A DNA stretch of 37,359 nt from Pseudomonadota bacterium (GCA_021785795.1 JAJYEK010000028.1:1-37359); one strand, 5' to 3'; shown: positions 17,902 to 28,148, counted from the first letter of the stretch. Translations and numbers: made by a program. The notes: a model not told the origin generated them from the sequence alone.

Positions 17902-18425
17902 GACATCCTCCGCACGTTGGTTACTGTGTTGGGGTGTGTTTTCTTAGTTCGATTTTTAGTTTGGTTCGAACAATGGGCGGGCAGTCTAGGTTACGGATAT
18001 GAACCGCAGGTTACAGATGCGTGACTGGTTTCTTACGAAGCGCGGTCCGGATTTGGTGACGGCATCGTTCGCTTCTGGAGGGTCGGAGCGGACGCTCCTG
18101 ACAATCCGGCGCCAAAGTGGTCGGACCCGCAATGATTGCGCACGACTGGGTTGCCCCACAGGGTCTAGGGCCGGTCTCAATAGCCGTGCGTACCGCTGCG
18201 CACAGGCAAGCCGGCAGCCATGAATCTGTAATCAGCGACAAGTTCAAATGGGCACGCTCGGCGCATCACACCGGACCACGGGAGACATCGAGCCGGCATG
18301 GCTTGGTCGGCACCACGAAGGGATAGGCGGGCCGGGCGCTGCACGACGACGGCCGCCATCACGGCGGCAAGGCAATTTCCCAGGGGGACCAGCGATCCGC
18401 CGGCACGTACGCCACGTTCACCCCG
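17902..18425. other. Intergenic region upstream of the TonB-dependent receptor
   Basis: About 520 bp between the receptor start and the end of the P-type ATPase gene, both on the minus strand. It holds the receptor promoter region with the inverted repeat at 17947-17971 and a GC stem (GCCGCC at 18352-18357, GGCGGC at 18363-18368) 58-74 bases past the ATPase stop. That stem lacks a T-run and is at best a weak terminator. I trust none of the short ORFs here. Confidence 0.5.
17947..17971. promoter_or_regulatory. Inverted repeat in the receptor promoter, candidate operator
   Basis: GTTCGA (17947-17952) and TCGAAC (17966-17971) are exact reverse complements separated by 13 AT-rich bases. The element lies 46-70 bases upstream of the receptor ATG, where a promoter and operator should be. 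It does not resemble the Fur consensus GATAATGATAATCATTATC. It may be bound by a different regulator. Confidence 0.4.
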
Positions 18426-20981
18426 CTATGAACGACGCCGTTTGCGAACAACCTTGAACAGCTCGAACCAGGCGACGCTTCCCAGCCCCACCACAAGGGC
18501 GACAAGAAAGCTGCTGCCGTCCAGCGGGGCGAAGTGGAAGAGGTCGCGCAGCAAGGGAACATCGAGGACGATGGCCAGGCACAGCATTGCGGCGGCGCTG
18601 ATCAGCCAAAGGGACCGATTCGGCACCCGCAGGGAAGCAAATGCCGTGCGCTCCCAGGAGCGATTGGTAAAAATCAGCGCTATGTTCGCAACGACCAGCG
18701 TGGTGAAAGCCAACGCCCGTGCCGCATTTTCTGTCAAACCATGATGAAGCGCCACGCCAAACATGGCGACGGACACTATGAGCACGCCCGCACCCTGGAG
18801 CAAGCTGAGCGAGAGGTTCTGGCCACGGAACAGGGGTTCGCCAGGCGGGCGTGGGGGGCGGCGCATGATGTCGGGCTCATCCGGTTCGGCCTCAAATACA
18901 ATGGAGCATCCGGGATCGATGATGAACTGCAGAAATGCAATATGGACTGGAAAGAAGGCGGGCGGCCAGCCAAACATTACCGGCAGCAACGACAGGCCCG
19001 CGATTGGCACATGGACCGCCAGTATATATGCCATGGATTTGCGCAAATTATCGTAGATGCGCCGACCCAGTCGCACCGTGGCAACAATGGACGCGAAGTC
19101 ATCATCGAGCAGCACCAGCGCAGACGCTTCGCGCGCAACATCCGTGCCGCGGCCGCCCATCGCAATGCCGATGTGGGCTGCCCTCAGCGCGGGCGCGTCG
19201 TTGACCCCGTCTCCGGTCATGGCCACCACCTCGCCGTTGGCCTTGAAGGCGTTGACCAGCTTGAGCTTCTGGTCGGGCACCGCACGCGCGAACACGCTTA
19301 CCTTCGGGAGTTGTGCGCGCAGCTCGGGCTCGGTGAGCCGATCAAGCTCGGCGCCGGTCATCACTTCGCCGGGATCGAGTCCTGCGTCACGCGCTATGGC
19401 CAGCGCAGTTCCTGGATAATCGCCGGTGATCATGACGACGCGGATGCCGGCGGCCCTGCACTCGGCTATGGCTGCGGGGACGGTGGGCCGCAAGGGATCG
19501 GCCAGAGCAACGAGGCCGAGCAGGCGGAATTCGAAGTCGTGCTGGATGGGCGGCCACGCCTGGCCCTTGAATCGCGCGGCCGCCACCCCGAGCACGCGCA
19601 GACCCTGCCCGGAGAGCTGTTCCACCTGCAACGCAAGCGCGGCGGCCTGGGCGGCTTCCAGATGGCACAGATCCGCTATGGACTCGGGCGCCCCTTTTGC
19701 TGCAACCACGAACTCGGCGCTGCGCGTCGATCGCCAGACGTGCGAAATCGCGCGTATCTCCCGCGTGAGCGGGTACTCGCGCACCAGTTTCCAGTCATCA
19801 TGGATGTGTTCGGTATTGGCCAGATAGCGCCGGCCGAGGGTGCGCATCGCCTTTTCCATCGGATCGAATGGGTCGACAGCGCTGGCGAGGATGCCGAATT
19901 CAAGAAGCTGGTGAAATTTTTCAGGCAGTGGGCCACCTTCGTTTTCTTCCGGCACATGGAAAGGCTCGCCAGCAACGACGATGGTTTGCACGGTCATCCG
20001 GTTCTGGGTAAGAGTGCCGGTCTTGTCGACACACAAAACAGTGGCGGCACCCAGGGCCTCTATGGCCGGTATGCGCCGGGTCAGCACTCTGCGGCGTGAA
20101 ATACGCCAGGCGCCGAGAGCGAGAAATACGGTGAGGACCACCGGAAATTCCTCGGGCAGCGTCGCCATGGCGAGGGTGATGCCGGCCAGCAGGCCTTTGG
20201 TCCAGTCATGGCGCGTGAGGCCGTATGTCAGAACGAGCAGCAGGCAGAGGATGAGCCCGACGATGGCCAGGACGCGCATGAGCCTGCGCGTCTGCCGCTG
20301 CAGCGGCGTAGTTTCTGCGCCAATGTTCTGCAGCGTTTTTCCGATGCGCCCGATCTGGCTACGCATGCCGGTGGCAAGCACCTCGGCGATCGCAGTGCCC
20401 TGTACAACCAGGGTGCCGGAATAGACATAAGGCTGGTCCTCGCCGCCGGGACGCCCAATTGCCCCCGTACCGTCCCAAATCGTCTTGTTCACCGGCAGCG
20501 ACTCGCCGGTGAGCAACGATTCGTCTAGCTGGAGATTTCGCTGAGCCAGTACCACGGCGTCCGCGGGTACGCGATCCCCTTCGGCAAGCATGAGCACATC
20601 GCCGCGCACCACGTCGCGGCCCGGGATGCGTTGCTGCTGCCCGTTCCGGATGACGAGCGCGCGGGGGCTGGTCAGATCACGCAGCGCCTCGAGAACCCGT
20701 TCCGTGCGCCACTCCTGATAGACGGTGATCCCCATGACCATCGCTACAAAACATAACAGGACGAGGGCATCACCGACCTCGCCGAGCACGAAGTAGATGG
20801 AATCCGCGGCCACCAGGAGCAAGAACATGGGCTCGCGCATCACCTCCAGGGCGATGGCGGCTGCGGAACGGCGCCCGCTACCTGGCAGTTCGTTGTGCCC
20901 CTCGGAGCGCAGGCGAGCCTCTGCCTCGGTTTGCCCGAGGCCCTGCACGTCACGCCAGTCGTTTGGCTCAGGTCCTATCAC
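18426..20981 (-). CDS. Cation-translocating P-type ATPase (P2-like)
   Basis: 851 aa with all core P-type parts. The actuator TGES is at 158-161, the phosphorylation site D319-K-T-G-T, the hinge TGDGVNDAP at 589-597, and about ten membrane helices. In helix 4 the motif is PEEFP (276-280) where Ca2+ pumps have PEGLP. Helix 5 reads AYILAVHVPIAG and helix 6 LQFIIDPGCS; the Asn/Glu/Thr ligands of SERCA are not kept, only an Asp in helix 6 (about 689). No N-terminal metal-binding CxxC domain is present, arguing against a Cu/Zn P1B pump. The transported ion is therefore unclear. GTG 20981 is chosen because GAGGA precedes it by 8 bases. It is the last gene of the run starting at the HlyD-type gene, 54 bases after the MFS gene. 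Confidence 0.9.
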   Translation of the reverse strand: MIGPEPNDWRDVQGLGQTEAEARLRSEGHNELPGSGRRSAAAIALEVMREPMFLLLVAADSIYFVLGEVGDALVLLCFVAMVMGITVYQEWRTERVLEALRDLTSPRALVIRNGQQQRIPGRDVVRGDVLMLAEGDRVPADAVVLAQRNLQLDESLLTGESLPVNKTIWDGTGAIGRPGGEDQPYVYSGTLVVQGTAIAEVLATGMRSQIGRIGKTLQNIGAETTPLQRQTRRLMRVLAIVGLILCLLLVLTYGLTRHDWTKGLLAGITLAMATLPEEFPVVLTVFLALGAWRISRRRVLTRRIPAIEALGAATVLCVDKTGTLTQNRMTVQTIVVAGEPFHVPEENEGGPLPEKFHQLLEFGILASAVDPFDPMEKAMRTLGRRYLANTEHIHDDWKLVREYPLTREIRAISHVWRSTRSAEFVVAAKGAPESIADLCHLEAAQAAALALQVEQLSGQGLRVLGVAAARFKGQAWPPIQHDFEFRLLGLVALADPLRPTVPAAIAECRAAGIRVVMITGDYPGTALAIARDAGLDPGEVMTGAELDRLTEPELRAQLPKVSVFARAVPDQKLKLVNAFKANGEVVAMTGDGVNDAPALRAAHIGIAMGGRGTDVAREASALVLLDDDFASIVATVRLGRRIYDNLRKSMAYILAVHVPIAGLSLLPVMFGWPPAFFPVHIAFLQFIIDPGCSIVFEAEPDEPDIMRRPPRPPGEPLFRGQNLSLSLLQGAGVLIVSVAMFGVALHHGLTENAARALAFTTLVVANIALIFTNRSWERTAFASLRVPNRSLWLISAAAMLCLAIVLDVPLLRDLFHFAPLDGSSFLVALVVGLGSVAWFELFKVVRKRRRS

Positions 20982-21035
20982 ATCGCAGTTCCTCTGCGGC
21001 AGTTGACGCGACCTATGCGCTGATCGTGGCCCATG

Positions 21036-22274
21036 CTACGCGCCTGCGGGTCGGGATACCGTTTTGCCCAGCACCACTACGCCGACTGCAGCGATAGCGG
21101 CGAATCCGGCTCCGGCCAGGAACGTTGCCACGGGCCCGAGGGTGTTCCACAAGGCGCCCGCGATCACGCTCGCAAGCAGGACGGCAATGCCGCTGACAAG
21201 ATTGAAGATGCCGAACCCAGTTCCGCGCAAGGTCACGGGCACGGCGTCTGCGACTAGCTTCGACAGCAGTCCCTGGGTAAAGGCCATGTGCAGACCCCAT
21301 AGCGTCGCACCCGCCAGAACAGCCGGCGCGCTTCGGGCCAGCGCCAGCACCAGATCGGCGGCAACCAGCGAGGCGAGCCCCGCCAGCAATATCGTGGCCG
21401 GGCGGAACTTACCGGCGGCAATACCGGCAGGATAGGATGCTCCTGCGTAGAATGCATTCATCGCGACCATGGTCACCGGAACATATCCGAGCGCCAGACC
21501 CACGCCTTCCGCACGCAGCACCAAGAAGGCTTCGCTGAAACGAGCGAGCGCGAAAGCTGCGCCGACCATCACAATCAGCCAGTAGCCTGCGGGCAAGCGC
21601 CCGGCACCGGACAGCGCAAGCGGCGCCCTGAGGCGACCGGGGGCGTGCACGCGCTCGGGCTCGCGCACATAGACGGCAATCAGCGCCACCGCCACGAATG
21701 CCGGCAACGCAGCCGCCCACATCGTCGCCCGAATATCATCGGCGAGCCATAGCATGAACACCACCGCCAGTAGCGGACCGATCAGGGCACCCGCTGAATC
21801 CAGGCCCTGGCGCAGCCCATAGGCAGCACCCCGCATCGGGGCAGGCGTGATGTCGGCCACCAGCGCGTCACGCGGCGCGGCGCGGATACCTTTGCCGACA
21901 CGATCCACGAAGCGCGCTGCAAACACCCAGCCTATCGATGTGGCCAGGGGGAAAACAGGCTTGCCGATCGCAGCGAGTCCATAGCCGGCGACCAGCAGGA
22001 CCTTGCGCTTTCCCAGATAATCGCTCAGCGTGCCCGAAAACACCTTTATTATGGCCGCAGTCGCTTCGGCAACCCCCTCGATGACACCTACGGTCACCAT
22101 GGATGCGCCCAGCACCGTAACCATGAATAGCGGCAGGACGCTGTAAATCATCTCTGAGGATGCGTCCATGAACAGCGAGCCGAACCCCAATACCCAGATG
22201 CCCGATGGCAGCGCACGCCATGCGCTCGGTCCGTGCCGAAAGGGCGACGAACCGTGCGGACGCCAAGGATTCAC
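21036..22274 (-). CDS. Major facilitator superfamily transporter
   Basis: 412 aa with about twelve membrane helices. The conserved MFS loop 2-3 motif appears as GTLSDYLGKRKVLL (about residues 81-94) and RFVDRVGKGIRAAPRDAL as the following cytoplasmic segment. The C-terminal half repeats the six-helix pattern. GTG 22274 overlaps the stop of the ABC-2 permease gene as GTGA, so the two are probably coupled. The substrate cannot be told from sequence. Related MFS proteins carrying GKGIRAAPRDA are often annotated as drug or metal exporters, which would suit the neighbouring export genes. Confidence 0.85.
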   Translation of the reverse strand: MNPWRPHGSSPFRHGPSAWRALPSGIWVLGFGSLFMDASSEMIYSVLPLFMVTVLGASMVTVGVIEGVAEATAAIIKVFSGTLSDYLGKRKVLLVAGYGLAAIGKPVFPLATSIGWVFAARFVDRVGKGIRAAPRDALVADITPAPMRGAAYGLRQGLDSAGALIGPLLAVVFMLWLADDIRATMWAAALPAFVAVALIAVYVREPERVHAPGRLRAPLALSGAGRLPAGYWLIVMVGAAFALARFSEAFLVLRAEGVGLALGYVPVTMVAMNAFYAGASYPAGIAAGKFRPATILLAGLASLVAADLVLALARSAPAVLAGATLWGLHMAFTQGLLSKLVADAVPVTLRGTGFGIFNLVSGIAVLLASVIAGALWNTLGPVATFLAGAGFAAIAAVGVVVLGKTVSRPAGA

Positions 22275-23395
22275 GTCGTGGTCCCGAGCATCTTGCGGAA
22301 CCGCGCGAGCGAGACGGCGAACAGCGTGGCGCCGATTGCCGCAAGCGCCGCGAACTGCGGCCAGACCACCGACAACCCCGCTCCGCGAAACAGGACGGCC
22401 TGGGCGAGCAGGACAAAGTGGGTCGTAGGCGCAGCCAGCATGATATATTGGATGAGCTGCGGCATGCTTTCGCGCGGCGTGACTCCGCCCGACAGGATCT
22501 GCAGCGGCAACATCACGAGGATCAGTAGCAGGCCGAACTGGGGCATGGACCGGGCATAGGTAGCGAGAAAGATGCCCATCGAAGTCGCCGCGAACAGGTG
22601 GACGGCGGTTCCCGCGAGAAACAGCATGATCGAGCCGTGAATCGGTATCGATAGCAGGCCCTGCACGACAAGGGTCAGCGAACAGGCAGCAGCCACCAGC
22701 ACCACCAGGCCCATCGACCAGACCTTGGCGGCCATGATCTCAAAAGGCGTCACAGGCATCACCAGCAGGTGTTCCACCGTGCCATGCTCCCGCTCCCGGA
22801 GGAGCGCGGCGCCCGTCAAAACGATCGAGAGCAGGGTGATGTGATCGATCACCTCCATGACCGCCGTGAACCACGATGCGTTCAGCTGCGGGTTGAAGCG
22901 CGCGCGCAGCGCCAGGCTGACGGGCGGGACCGCTGCCGCGCGATGGCGTTGCACGAAGGTGTCCACCTCGCCTGTGACGATTGCCTGGATCTGGCCACTT
23001 CCAATAAAGGCCTGGGTCATGCGGGTGGCATCCACGTTGAGCTGGACCGCCGGTCCGCGGCCGGCAAGCACATCGCGCTCGAAGTTTGGAGGAATATCCA
23101 GCGCAAAGCTGTACAGTCCGGCGTCCATGCCGCGGTCTGACTCCCCAGCCGTGATGGTGGCCGGCAGCAGGAAGTACGGAGGATAGAACGCGCCAACGAT
23201 GCGGTGCGACAGCTGCGACTGGTCTTCGTCGACAACGGCGATGGGCACCTTGTTCAGGATTTCGATGGCAGCCGTCGCTGCAGCGTAAATCATCACCGTG
23301 AAAGCGAGCACGATAATTACGAGCAACAAGGGATCGCGCATCAGGCTGCGTAGTTCCTTGACGCCCAGATGCAGGATGTTGGACGCGGTTCGCAC
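22271..23395 (-). CDS. ABC-2 type permease (YhhJ/YbhR-like)
   Basis: 374 aa with an N-terminal membrane helix (about 22-48), a large extracytoplasmic domain (about 60-175), then five hydrophobic helices in the C-terminal half, the usual ABC2_membrane layout. GTG 23395 follows the RbbA-like stop by 2 bases and has AGGAG 8 bases upstream. It likely forms a heteromeric membrane unit with the permease half fused to the double-ATPase protein, as with E. coli YhhJ and RbbA. No ATPase of its own. Confidence 0.87.
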   Translation of the reverse strand: MRTASNILHLGVKELRSLMRDPLLLVIIVLAFTVMIYAAATAAIEILNKVPIAVVDEDQSQLSHRIVGAFYPPYFLLPATITAGESDRGMDAGLYSFALDIPPNFERDVLAGRGPAVQLNVDATRMTQAFIGSGQIQAIVTGEVDTFVQRHRAAAVPPVSLALRARFNPQLNASWFTAVMEVIDHITLLSIVLTGAALLREREHGTVEHLLVMPVTPFEIMAAKVWSMGLVVLVAAACSLTLVVQGLLSIPIHGSIMLFLAGTAVHLFAATSMGIFLATYARSMPQFGLLLILVMLPLQILSGGVTPRESMPQLIQYIMLAAPTTHFVLLAQAVLFRGAGLSVVWPQFAALAAIGATLFAVSLARFRKMLGTTT

Positions 23396-23397
23396 GC

Positions 23398-26187
23398 CTA
23401 GCGCTCCTGTTTTTTGAGCAGGATCGTCCCGAGCGCTACGAGCACTGGGACCGCGATCAGCAGCGGAATGAGCGAGTCCCGAAGGTCGGCGAAATCGAGG
23501 CCCTTCGAGAAGGTTCCGCGTGCTATGGTCAGGAAGTAAGTTGTGGGAAAGACTTCCCCGATCACACGGCCGATTCCTTCCAGTGACGAGACCGGATCGA
23601 GCATGCCTGAGAACTGTGTGGCCGGCAGCATTGTCAGGACAGCAGTTCCGAAGAGGGCGGCAATCTGGGTGCGCATGAAGCTCGAAATCACCAGTCCCGT
23701 AGCAGTGGCCGCAATGACATACACGAATGCCGCGATCGTCAGCGTCGCGAGGCTGCCGGATACCGGCACACGGAACACGAAAACCGCCTGCAACAGGAGC
23801 AGGACGAAGTTGGCCACGGCAAGCACGACATACGGAATCTGCTTGCCGAGCAGGAACTCCAAGCGGGTGACTGGAGTGACGTAGAGATTGACAATCGAAC
23901 CCAGCTCCTTTTCCCGCACGACGGCGACGGCGGTGAGCATCGCAGGAAGCAGGAGCAGCAGCAGGGGAATCACCGCCGGCACCATGGCCGGCAGGCTTCG
24001 CACGTCGGGATTGTAGCGATAGCGAGTCTCGACCCGGACCAGCCCCGCAGCGGATGAAGCGCCGTAAGCCTCGCGAGCCCGGGTAGCCAACCAGTAATTA
24101 TGCATGGCCTCGACGTAGCCTTTCGCGGTTTCGGCCTGCATGGGCATGGCACCATCGATCCAGGCGCCGATCTGGACCGGCGTGCCGCGCGCGACATCGC
24201 GCCCGAAGCCCGGCGGTATTTCTAGCGCAAGGTCGAGGCCGCCGGAACGCATGCGCCGGTCGAGATCGGGATAGTTGCGGATGGGTGGCTGTTCGGCAAA
24301 GTAACGTGAACCTGCAAGGTTGAGTGTGTAGTCGCGGCTCAGGGCGGTTTGGTCGCGGTCGAGGACCGCGAATGTGAGATGCTCCACGTCCAGACTGATC
24401 CCGTGGCACAGCACGAACATGAGCAGAATGCTGCCCAATCCGGCCAGTGTGAGACGGATTGGATCGCGCCGCAGCTCCAAAGACTCACGCCAGGTGTAGC
24501 TCAACATGCGGCGCAGGGCGTTGAGTCTCCGGCTACCGGCATCGGTCAGCGGGGCGGGACCAACCAGCGCTGGTGGCGGAACCTCGACATGGGCCTCGGG
24601 GGGCATCGCCGCGTTCTGCGCGGTAGCCTCCTCAAGATGACTGATGAACGCCTCCTCCAGGGTGCGTGCCCCGCGCCGTTCCTTGATCGCCGCAGGCGTG
24701 TCGCTCACCAGCACCCGTCCGGCGTGCATGAGGGAAACCCGGTCGCAGCGTTCGGCCTCGTTCATGAAGTGGGTGGATATGAAGATGGTGACGTTGTCCT
24801 TGCGCGCCAGCTCGATCAGAATGTTCCAGAAGGCATCGCGCGCCACCGGGTCCACACCGGAAGTGGGCTCGTCCAAGATCAGGAGCTCCGGACCGTGGAT
24901 CATGGCAACCGCAAGCGACAGGCGCTGGCGTGCGCCCAGAGGTAGCGCGGGCGGCAATACATCCATAATCTCCGCGAGACCGAATCGGCTTGCCATCTCG
25001 CGCACGCGCGTGGCGATGCGTTCCGGCGGCATGGCGAAAAGCCGCGCGTGCAGCTCGAGGTTCTGCCGCACGGTGAGCTCATTGTAAAGCGAGAACGACT
25101 GGGTCATGTAGCCGACACGGCGACGCGCATCGATGTCGCGCGCAACCACCGGCTGCCCGAAGAGCCAGGCCTGCCCCTCGCTCGCGGGGAGCAGCCCTGT
25201 CAGCATCTTTATAGTGACGGTCTTCCCGCAGCCATTGGAACCCAGAAATCCGAAGACCTCGCCACGATGTATGCGGAGGCTCACGTGGTCGACCGCGACG
25301 AAATTGTTAAAGCGCATGGTCAAGTCGCGGGCCTCGATCGCCACTTCGGCATTCCTACCGCCCTCCGGGGGCGGAATCACCACGGGCCGGTATTCGTTCC
25401 GCTGTGCGGTGGGTAACAGGCCGATGAAGGCCTCTTCCAAGGTGCGGGTGCCGGTGCGGGACAGAAGCTCATGCGGCGCGCCGGCGGCAAGCACCCGGCC
25501 GTCGTTCATGGCGATAAGCCAGTCGAAACGCGCGGCCTCTTCCATATAGGCGGTTGCCACCAGCACGCTCATACCCGGGCGTGAATAGCGGATGTGCTCG
25601 ATGAGCTGCCAGAACTGCCGGCGCGACAGCGGATCTACGCCGGTGGTGGGCTCATCCAGGATCAGCAGGTCCGGATCGTGAATCAACGCGCAGCACAGGC
25701 CGAGCTTCTGTTTCATGCCTCCCGAGAGCTTACCGGCAGGACGGCCAGCGAATGGCGCCAGCCCCGTAGCCCGCAACAAACGGGCTACGCGCCGCTCGCG
25801 CTCGGCGCGGCCATGACCAAACAGACGCCCGAAGAAGTCGACGTTTTCGAACACGGACAAGGTCGAGTACAGGTTTTTGCCCAAACCCTGGGGCAGGTAG
25901 GCAATCCTCGGACAGGCATTGCCCCGGTGCCGCGCATCCGCCATGTTGCCGCCGAACACCTCAAGACGGCCGGACTGCATCTTCCGCGCCCCGGCGATGA
26001 GCGAGAGAAGGCTCGACTTACCGACACCGTCGGGTCCGATGAGGCCGACCATGCATCCGCCGGGCACGTCGAGGCTTACCCTGTCGAGTGCGCGGCTTTT
26101 GCCATAGCGCAGACCAAGCTCGCTTACCCGCGCCACATACTGCACTGGGTCCATCGGCTTGCCGGCCGACGCGCTTTCGGCGCTCAT
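23398..26187 (-). CDS. RbbA/YhiH-like ABC protein: two ATPase domains fused to an ABC-2 permease
   Basis: 929 aa counted from ATG 26187, which overlaps the HlyD-type stop as ATGA. NBD1: Walker A GPDGVGKS (51-58), signature LSGGM (154), Walker B LLILDEP (174-179), and Ala213 where the switch His is expected (ATAYMEEA). NBD2: Walker A GSNGCGKT (316-323), degenerate signature LPLGA (415), Walker B (435-440), switch His473 (STHF). The two NBDs should pair to give one complete and one worn ATP site. From about residue 560 the protein is an ABC-2 permease with one early helix, a large outer domain and five later helices. E. coli RbbA is a ribosome-associated ATPase in the literature, but in this transport setting an exporter role with the HlyD-type protein and the next permease is more likely. 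Confidence 0.9.
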   Translation of the reverse strand: MSAESASAGKPMDPVQYVARVSELGLRYGKSRALDRVSLDVPGGCMVGLIGPDGVGKSSLLSLIAGARKMQSGRLEVFGGNMADARHRGNACPRIAYLPQGLGKNLYSTLSVFENVDFFGRLFGHGRAERERRVARLLRATGLAPFAGRPAGKLSGGMKQKLGLCCALIHDPDLLILDEPTTGVDPLSRRQFWQLIEHIRYSRPGMSVLVATAYMEEAARFDWLIAMNDGRVLAAGAPHELLSRTGTRTLEEAFIGLLPTAQRNEYRPVVIPPPEGGRNAEVAIEARDLTMRFNNFVAVDHVSLRIHRGEVFGFLGSNGCGKTVTIKMLTGLLPASEGQAWLFGQPVVARDIDARRRVGYMTQSFSLYNELTVRQNLELHARLFAMPPERIATRVREMASRFGLAEIMDVLPPALPLGARQRLSLAVAMIHGPELLILDEPTSGVDPVARDAFWNILIELARKDNVTIFISTHFMNEAERCDRVSLMHAGRVLVSDTPAAIKERRGARTLEEAFISHLEEATAQNAAMPPEAHVEVPPPALVGPAPLTDAGSRRLNALRRMLSYTWRESLELRRDPIRLTLAGLGSILLMFVLCHGISLDVEHLTFAVLDRDQTALSRDYTLNLAGSRYFAEQPPIRNYPDLDRRMRSGGLDLALEIPPGFGRDVARGTPVQIGAWIDGAMPMQAETAKGYVEAMHNYWLATRAREAYGASSAAGLVRVETRYRYNPDVRSLPAMVPAVIPLLLLLLPAMLTAVAVVREKELGSIVNLYVTPVTRLEFLLGKQIPYVVLAVANFVLLLLQAVFVFRVPVSGSLATLTIAAFVYVIAATATGLVISSFMRTQIAALFGTAVLTMLPATQFSGMLDPVSSLEGIGRVIGEVFPTTYFLTIARGTFSKGLDFADLRDSLIPLLIAVPVLVALGTILLKKQER

Positions 26188-27257
26188 GGCGGCAGCTTCA
26201 CCTGTAGGCGGGCCGGCCACCGGGTGCGGCTATCGAGCCGCACGTAGGCCACTCCAGGCAGGCCGGCCTTGACCTCGGACGCATATTTCCGGAGCACCTC
26301 CGGTGGAAATTGGGCCCGCACGCGGAACATGAGCTTTTCGCGTTCGCTCGCCGTTTCCACCGTTTTGGGCGTGAATTGCGCCTCGGATGCAACGAAGGAC
26401 ACGCGCGCTGGAATGACGTATTGCGGCGCTGCATCCAGAACGATCCGGGCCTCGGCACCCAGAGCGATCCGTCCCGCCGCGGCTGTGGGCAAGAAGAAGG
26501 TCATATACATGTCGCTGAGATCGAGCAGGCTGAGCACGCGCCCGCCGGCGCCGACGACTTCTCCGGGGCGCGCGACCAGATACTGCACCCGGCCATCTCG
26601 CGGCGACTTCAGAATAGTATCGGCAATTTCGGCCTGAATGCGCTCGAGATTGGCCTGGGCGGCGGCGGCGGAGGATTTAGCACCGGTTACCTGGAAGCGG
26701 GCGCTGGCCATGGCCGACTCGGCGGCTGCCACCTGGGCGCGCGCGGCACGCACCATTGCCTTGGCACCTGCCACCCGCGCGCGCTCATCTTCCATCGCCT
26801 GGACAGAAATGAAGCCCTTCTCGATGAGGGCCCTGGAACGCTGCATGTGCGTTGTAGCGGAGCGGAGCTCCACCATGCGCTGCGCAACGGCCGCCTGGGC
26901 TGCGGCCTTTTCGCCTTCGCGCTGCGCGAGCTGGCTGTGCGCGGTGGCCACGGCGCTTTGCGCCTGTCGCAGCTGTGCTTCGGCCTGCCGGCGCTCGGCC
27001 CCGAGCACCTCCGTATCCATCAGGGCCAAAGCCTGGCCGGCCCGGACAAATTGGCCTTCGTGCACCAGGATATCCTTGATGCGACCGGGAATCCGGGCGG
27101 CAATGTCAATTTCGACGGCCTCGATGCGGCCGTTGCCGCTGACAACGCCGCTCTCGGCTTTATTGGAACCATAGTGCTGCCAAGCGAGCACCGCCAGGAC
27201 AGCAAGCACCAGCCCCACGGCAGAGCGGAACAACCATTTTTTCTGCTGTTCGGTCAT
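26184..27257 (-). CDS. HlyD-family periplasmic adaptor (YhiI-like)
   Basis: 357 aa with one N-terminal membrane anchor (about 11-27), a biotinyl-lipoyl-like half motif [19 protein letters not shown] (about 55-73), and a long Ala/Gln/Arg-rich coiled-coil hairpin (about 85-215). The second lipoyl half ([19 protein letters not shown], about 225) and a beta-barrel domain follow. This is the standard membrane-fusion protein that bridges an inner-membrane exporter to an outer-membrane channel; no TolC-type gene is seen here. ATG 27257 has AAGG 4 bases upstream. First gene of the minus-strand export run; overlaps the ABC gene by 4 bases. Confidence 0.9.
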   Translation of the reverse strand: MTEQQKKWLFRSAVGLVLAVLAVLAWQHYGSNKAESGVVSGNGRIEAVEIDIAARIPGRIKDILVHEGQFVRAGQALALMDTEVLGAERRQAEAQLRQAQSAVATAHSQLAQREGEKAAAQAAVAQRMVELRSATTHMQRSRALIEKGFISVQAMEDERARVAGAKAMVRAARAQVAAAESAMASARFQVTGAKSSAAAAQANLERIQAEIADTILKSPRDGRVQYLVARPGEVVGAGGRVLSLLDLSDMYMTFFLPTAAAGRIALGAEARIVLDAAPQYVIPARVSFVASEAQFTPKTVETASEREKLMFRVRAQFPPEVLRKYASEVKAGLPGVAYVRLDSRTRWPARLQVKLPP

Positions 27258-27802
27258 CCGACCTTTCGGACGCCATTGCTGGCGTACCGACTCCCTGGAA
27301 AGACAGCACCTATGTAGGGGTCACCCCGCCCGTACGGTTATGACATCGCATGCTTTGTGCTTAGATCAGCTCCAATTCATCCGGCCAAATGCAGCTACAA
27401 TATACGTCCAGTCGGCAACTCAACCCAACTGGCGCCATCGCCATATCCCGAATTTTTTGATGCTAGTCGAGCGGTGACGGCCGCAAGACTCCGCTGCCGT
27501 CGCCGTCAGTCCCGACTACCCCGTCCAGCCGGGGAATTCGGTTTCTGTCATTGCTCGACTCTCTCTTCATTTTTCGGAATGCAAGGCAGATCTGCGCCTG
27601 GCTGTGATTTGGCCAACTCTGCGCGGTTCGCCGCCGTTATTTTCCGCGCGCCGCCTTTTCAGGTTATACCGCCGACCCCTGCCGCTTCGAGACTTGCGCC
27701 GGGATACACGGGGTCGACGCGGGAGGCACCGCTAGGCGATCGTCTGTGCTGCAGCCGACGATGCGGGATGTGCGAATGGAAGTCGGGGAATCCGTCTGTC
27801 TA

Positions 27803-27818
27803 TGTGACGGTTGTCACT
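27803..27818. promoter_or_regulatory. CRP/Vfr-like box
   Basis: TGTGA-N6-TCACT matches the CRP-family consensus TGTGA-N6-TCACA at 9 of 10 bases, flanked by AT bases. It is about 330 bases upstream of the kinase start and about 545 from the HlyD-type start, so it would need a distant promoter. May be chance. Confidence 0.35.
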
Positions 27819-28091
27819 TTATTATTCCTTCGACTATGCGGATGATGTGCTCGCATATTCGAGATCTTCCCTGATCGACATCGATTGCCCCATCATGGCG
27901 CAGCCTGAACTCCAAAGCATCCGGGGCGCTCGCACGAAAATCATGATGCGTGTCCAGCGTGTTACTTTTGATGCCGTGCCGACCCAGCCCGGCCATTCAG
28001 ACGTCTGCGGCAAAAGCGCTTCATTCAATCGCCGCTGAAATTGCCGCACAGATTCCGGATCGAGAACAGCGGCGAAGCGCCGTTTTTGAAC

Positions 28092-28110
28092 TATATTTAC
28101 CTCGAATAAT
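28092..28110 (+). promoter_or_regulatory. Weak candidate -10 region for the histidine kinase gene
   Basis: TATATT (28092-28097) and AATAAT (28105-28110) are the only -10-like hexamers near the kinase start, 39-57 bases before ATG 28149. Neither has a good -35 hexamer, so an activator or an alternative sigma factor may be needed. Confidence 0.2.
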
Positions 28111-28148
28111 CACAAGCACGTGAACCGCAAGCTGCACTAGGGGCCGTG

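Larger units (their letters stand above)
27258..28148. other. Divergent intergenic region between the export run and the histidine kinase gene
   Basis: About 890 bp between two divergent starts. Open frames here (for example plus-strand 27357-27845) have no recognisable domain and poor codon use, and I reject them. Visible items are a small inverted repeat CGCCA-TTGC-TGGCG (27271-27284) near the HlyD-type start, the CRP-like box at 27803-27818, and an AT-rich patch (28081-28115) just before the kinase gene. The stretch may hold an unannotated RNA or decayed gene, but I cannot support one. Confidence 0.5.

Noticed and set aside
18534..20099. 521-codon plus-strand ORF antisense to the P-type ATPase
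   Set aside because: The opposite strand encodes a complete P-type ATPase with all motifs; the antisense product has no recognisable domain.
27357..27845. 162-codon plus-strand ORF in the divergent gap
   Set aside because: No domain, unusual Cys/Arg/Pro content, no Shine-Dalgarno and no homologous pattern that I recognise.
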